Part shown: positions 63,613-64,000 of the stretch, piece after piece | How the letters are laid out: every line of letters starts with the position of its first letter | Position numbering within the stretch: position 1 is the stretch's first letter | Assembly (NCBI GenBank): GCA_964495345.1 | Contig: CAZBVV010000001.1 | Location: 1 to 64,000 of the forward strand | Length of the DNA stretch: 64,000 nucleotides | Reading direction: 5' to 3' | Source: UBA1081 sp964495345 | Lineage (GTDB): Bacteria > Bacillota > Clostridia > Oscillospirales > Acutalibacteraceae | Notes under the pieces: model-generated | Databases searched by the model: none | The model's input: only the letters and a program-made list of their open reading frames with translations | What the model was told of the DNA's origin: nothing | Program-made: the position numbers and the translations under genes

Positions 63613-64000
63613 TCAAAAAGGCTTTTTAATTTCAAATCTGCCCGCTAAAAGCTCTGCTCTGAACTGTTTTACATCACTTACAAAGCGATCAAGATATACA
63701 CCGCCTCTTGCCAAATCCTCGTACTCATGGAAATCTGAACCCGACGTGGTAATAAAGCCGTGCTTTTTTGCCCACATCTCGGCAATATTATTTGATGAAT
63801 CGTGGCGTCTGTTGCCGTTATATATTTCTATACCGTCAATATATCTGGGATTTGTAATATTTGAATCTATCCTGAACGGATGTGCCTGAATGACGGTAAG
63901 CTGATTTTTCTCCGCAAGTTTCTTGAACTGTTTAATTGTCATTTTTGTAAACCACTCGTTTTCATAAAGGAACGCTTCGTCAGCACCGTAAACGAGATAG
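63613..64000 (-). CDS. PHP-domain protein (5' end beyond the window)
   Basis: The visible 129 codons are the C-terminal part of a PHP metal-dependent phosphoesterase: VIQAHPFRIDSNI (His ligand), GIEIYNGNRRHD and TSGSDFHEYEDLARGG (Asp/His ligands). The frame continues to the window edge through VYGADEAFLYENEW, so the ATG at 63942 is internal. The complete gene is not visible. PHP proteins include histidinol phosphatase and polymerase-associated enzymes; this one resembles the stand-alone group that hydrolyses phosphoesters. Confidence 0.85.
   Translation of the reverse strand, partial: YLVYGADEAFLYENEWFTKMTIKQFKKLAEKNQLTVIQAHPFRIDSNITNPRYIDGIEIYNGNRRHDSSNNIAEMWAKKHGFITTSGSDFHEYEDLARGGVYLDRFVSDVKQFRAELLAGRFEIKKPF

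Noticed and set aside
1..64000. tRNA, rRNA, insertion sequences or prophage genes
   Set aside because: I found no cloverleaf with a T-arm consensus, no rRNA stretch, no transposase and no phage structural gene in the translated frames.

Overview
The window looks like a chromosomal stretch from a low-GC, spore-forming, gut-type Clostridia, most plausibly Oscillospirales/Ruminococcaceae. The evidence is the set cotJABC, gpr and spoIIP (endospore formation), four secreted or membrane proteins carrying type I dockerin repeats (typical of fibre-degrading Ruminococcus relatives), a tandem glycine riboswitch of Firmicutes type, DnaI/DnaD-type helicase loading, and many enzymes for plant and host glycans. 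This placement is inference; there is no rRNA gene to fix it. One run of 100 Ns (46931-47030) marks a scaffold gap inside a repeat. I see no tRNA, rRNA, CRISPR array, insertion sequence or prophage.

Layout. 1-4.5 kb (minus): zapA-dut-dnaD-dnaC-rsmA-tmk housekeeping operon. 4.6-15.2 kb (plus): a surface locus with a von Willebrand A/cysteine-rich protein ending in a sortase-type signal, a CinA C-terminal-domain enzyme, two tandem class B sortases, a degenerate membrane-anchored CinA-like protein, a SpoIID-like protein with apparently permuted motif order and a dockerin, galE, a dockerin secreted protein, and hom. 15.4-19.4 kb: cotJABC, a dockerin/solute-binding-protein fusion, and class II aldolase. 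19.5-31 kb: a TIM-barrel isomerase, a secreted PHP protein with a GH30 enzyme, two transporters, an SDR, a lipoprotein and a GH2 beta-galactosidase. 31-37.4 kb: rpsT, gpr-spoIIP, and a metallophosphoesterase/GH43/MATE operon. 37.5-44.6 kb: a seven-gene shikimate/phenylalanine/tyrosine operon with an aroE-aroK fusion. 44.7-47.3 kb: a large dockerin protein with TTTKEPE repeats broken by the N gap. 47.3-64 kb: two glutamate dehydrogenases, trmB and a GH29 fucosidase, an APC permease under a glycine riboswitch, then nudix-trmO-azlCD-GH78-like-nanA-sialidase, a DUF1846 protein, a flavodoxin-like protein, and the end of a PHP-domain gene cut by the window edge.

How the genes fit together: glycoside hydrolases (GH2, GH29, GH30, GH43, GH78-like, GH33-like) with NanA point to use of plant and mucin glycans, including sialic acid cleavage and catabolism. 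Aldolase and galE feed central carbon, and the two GDHs plus the glycine-controlled permease serve nitrogen metabolism. The most unusual block is 4.6-13.9 kb, where the paired sortases, a dead-looking CinA paralogue and the SpoIID-like dockerin protein form a compact co-directional surface/envelope locus that I cannot match to a described system.
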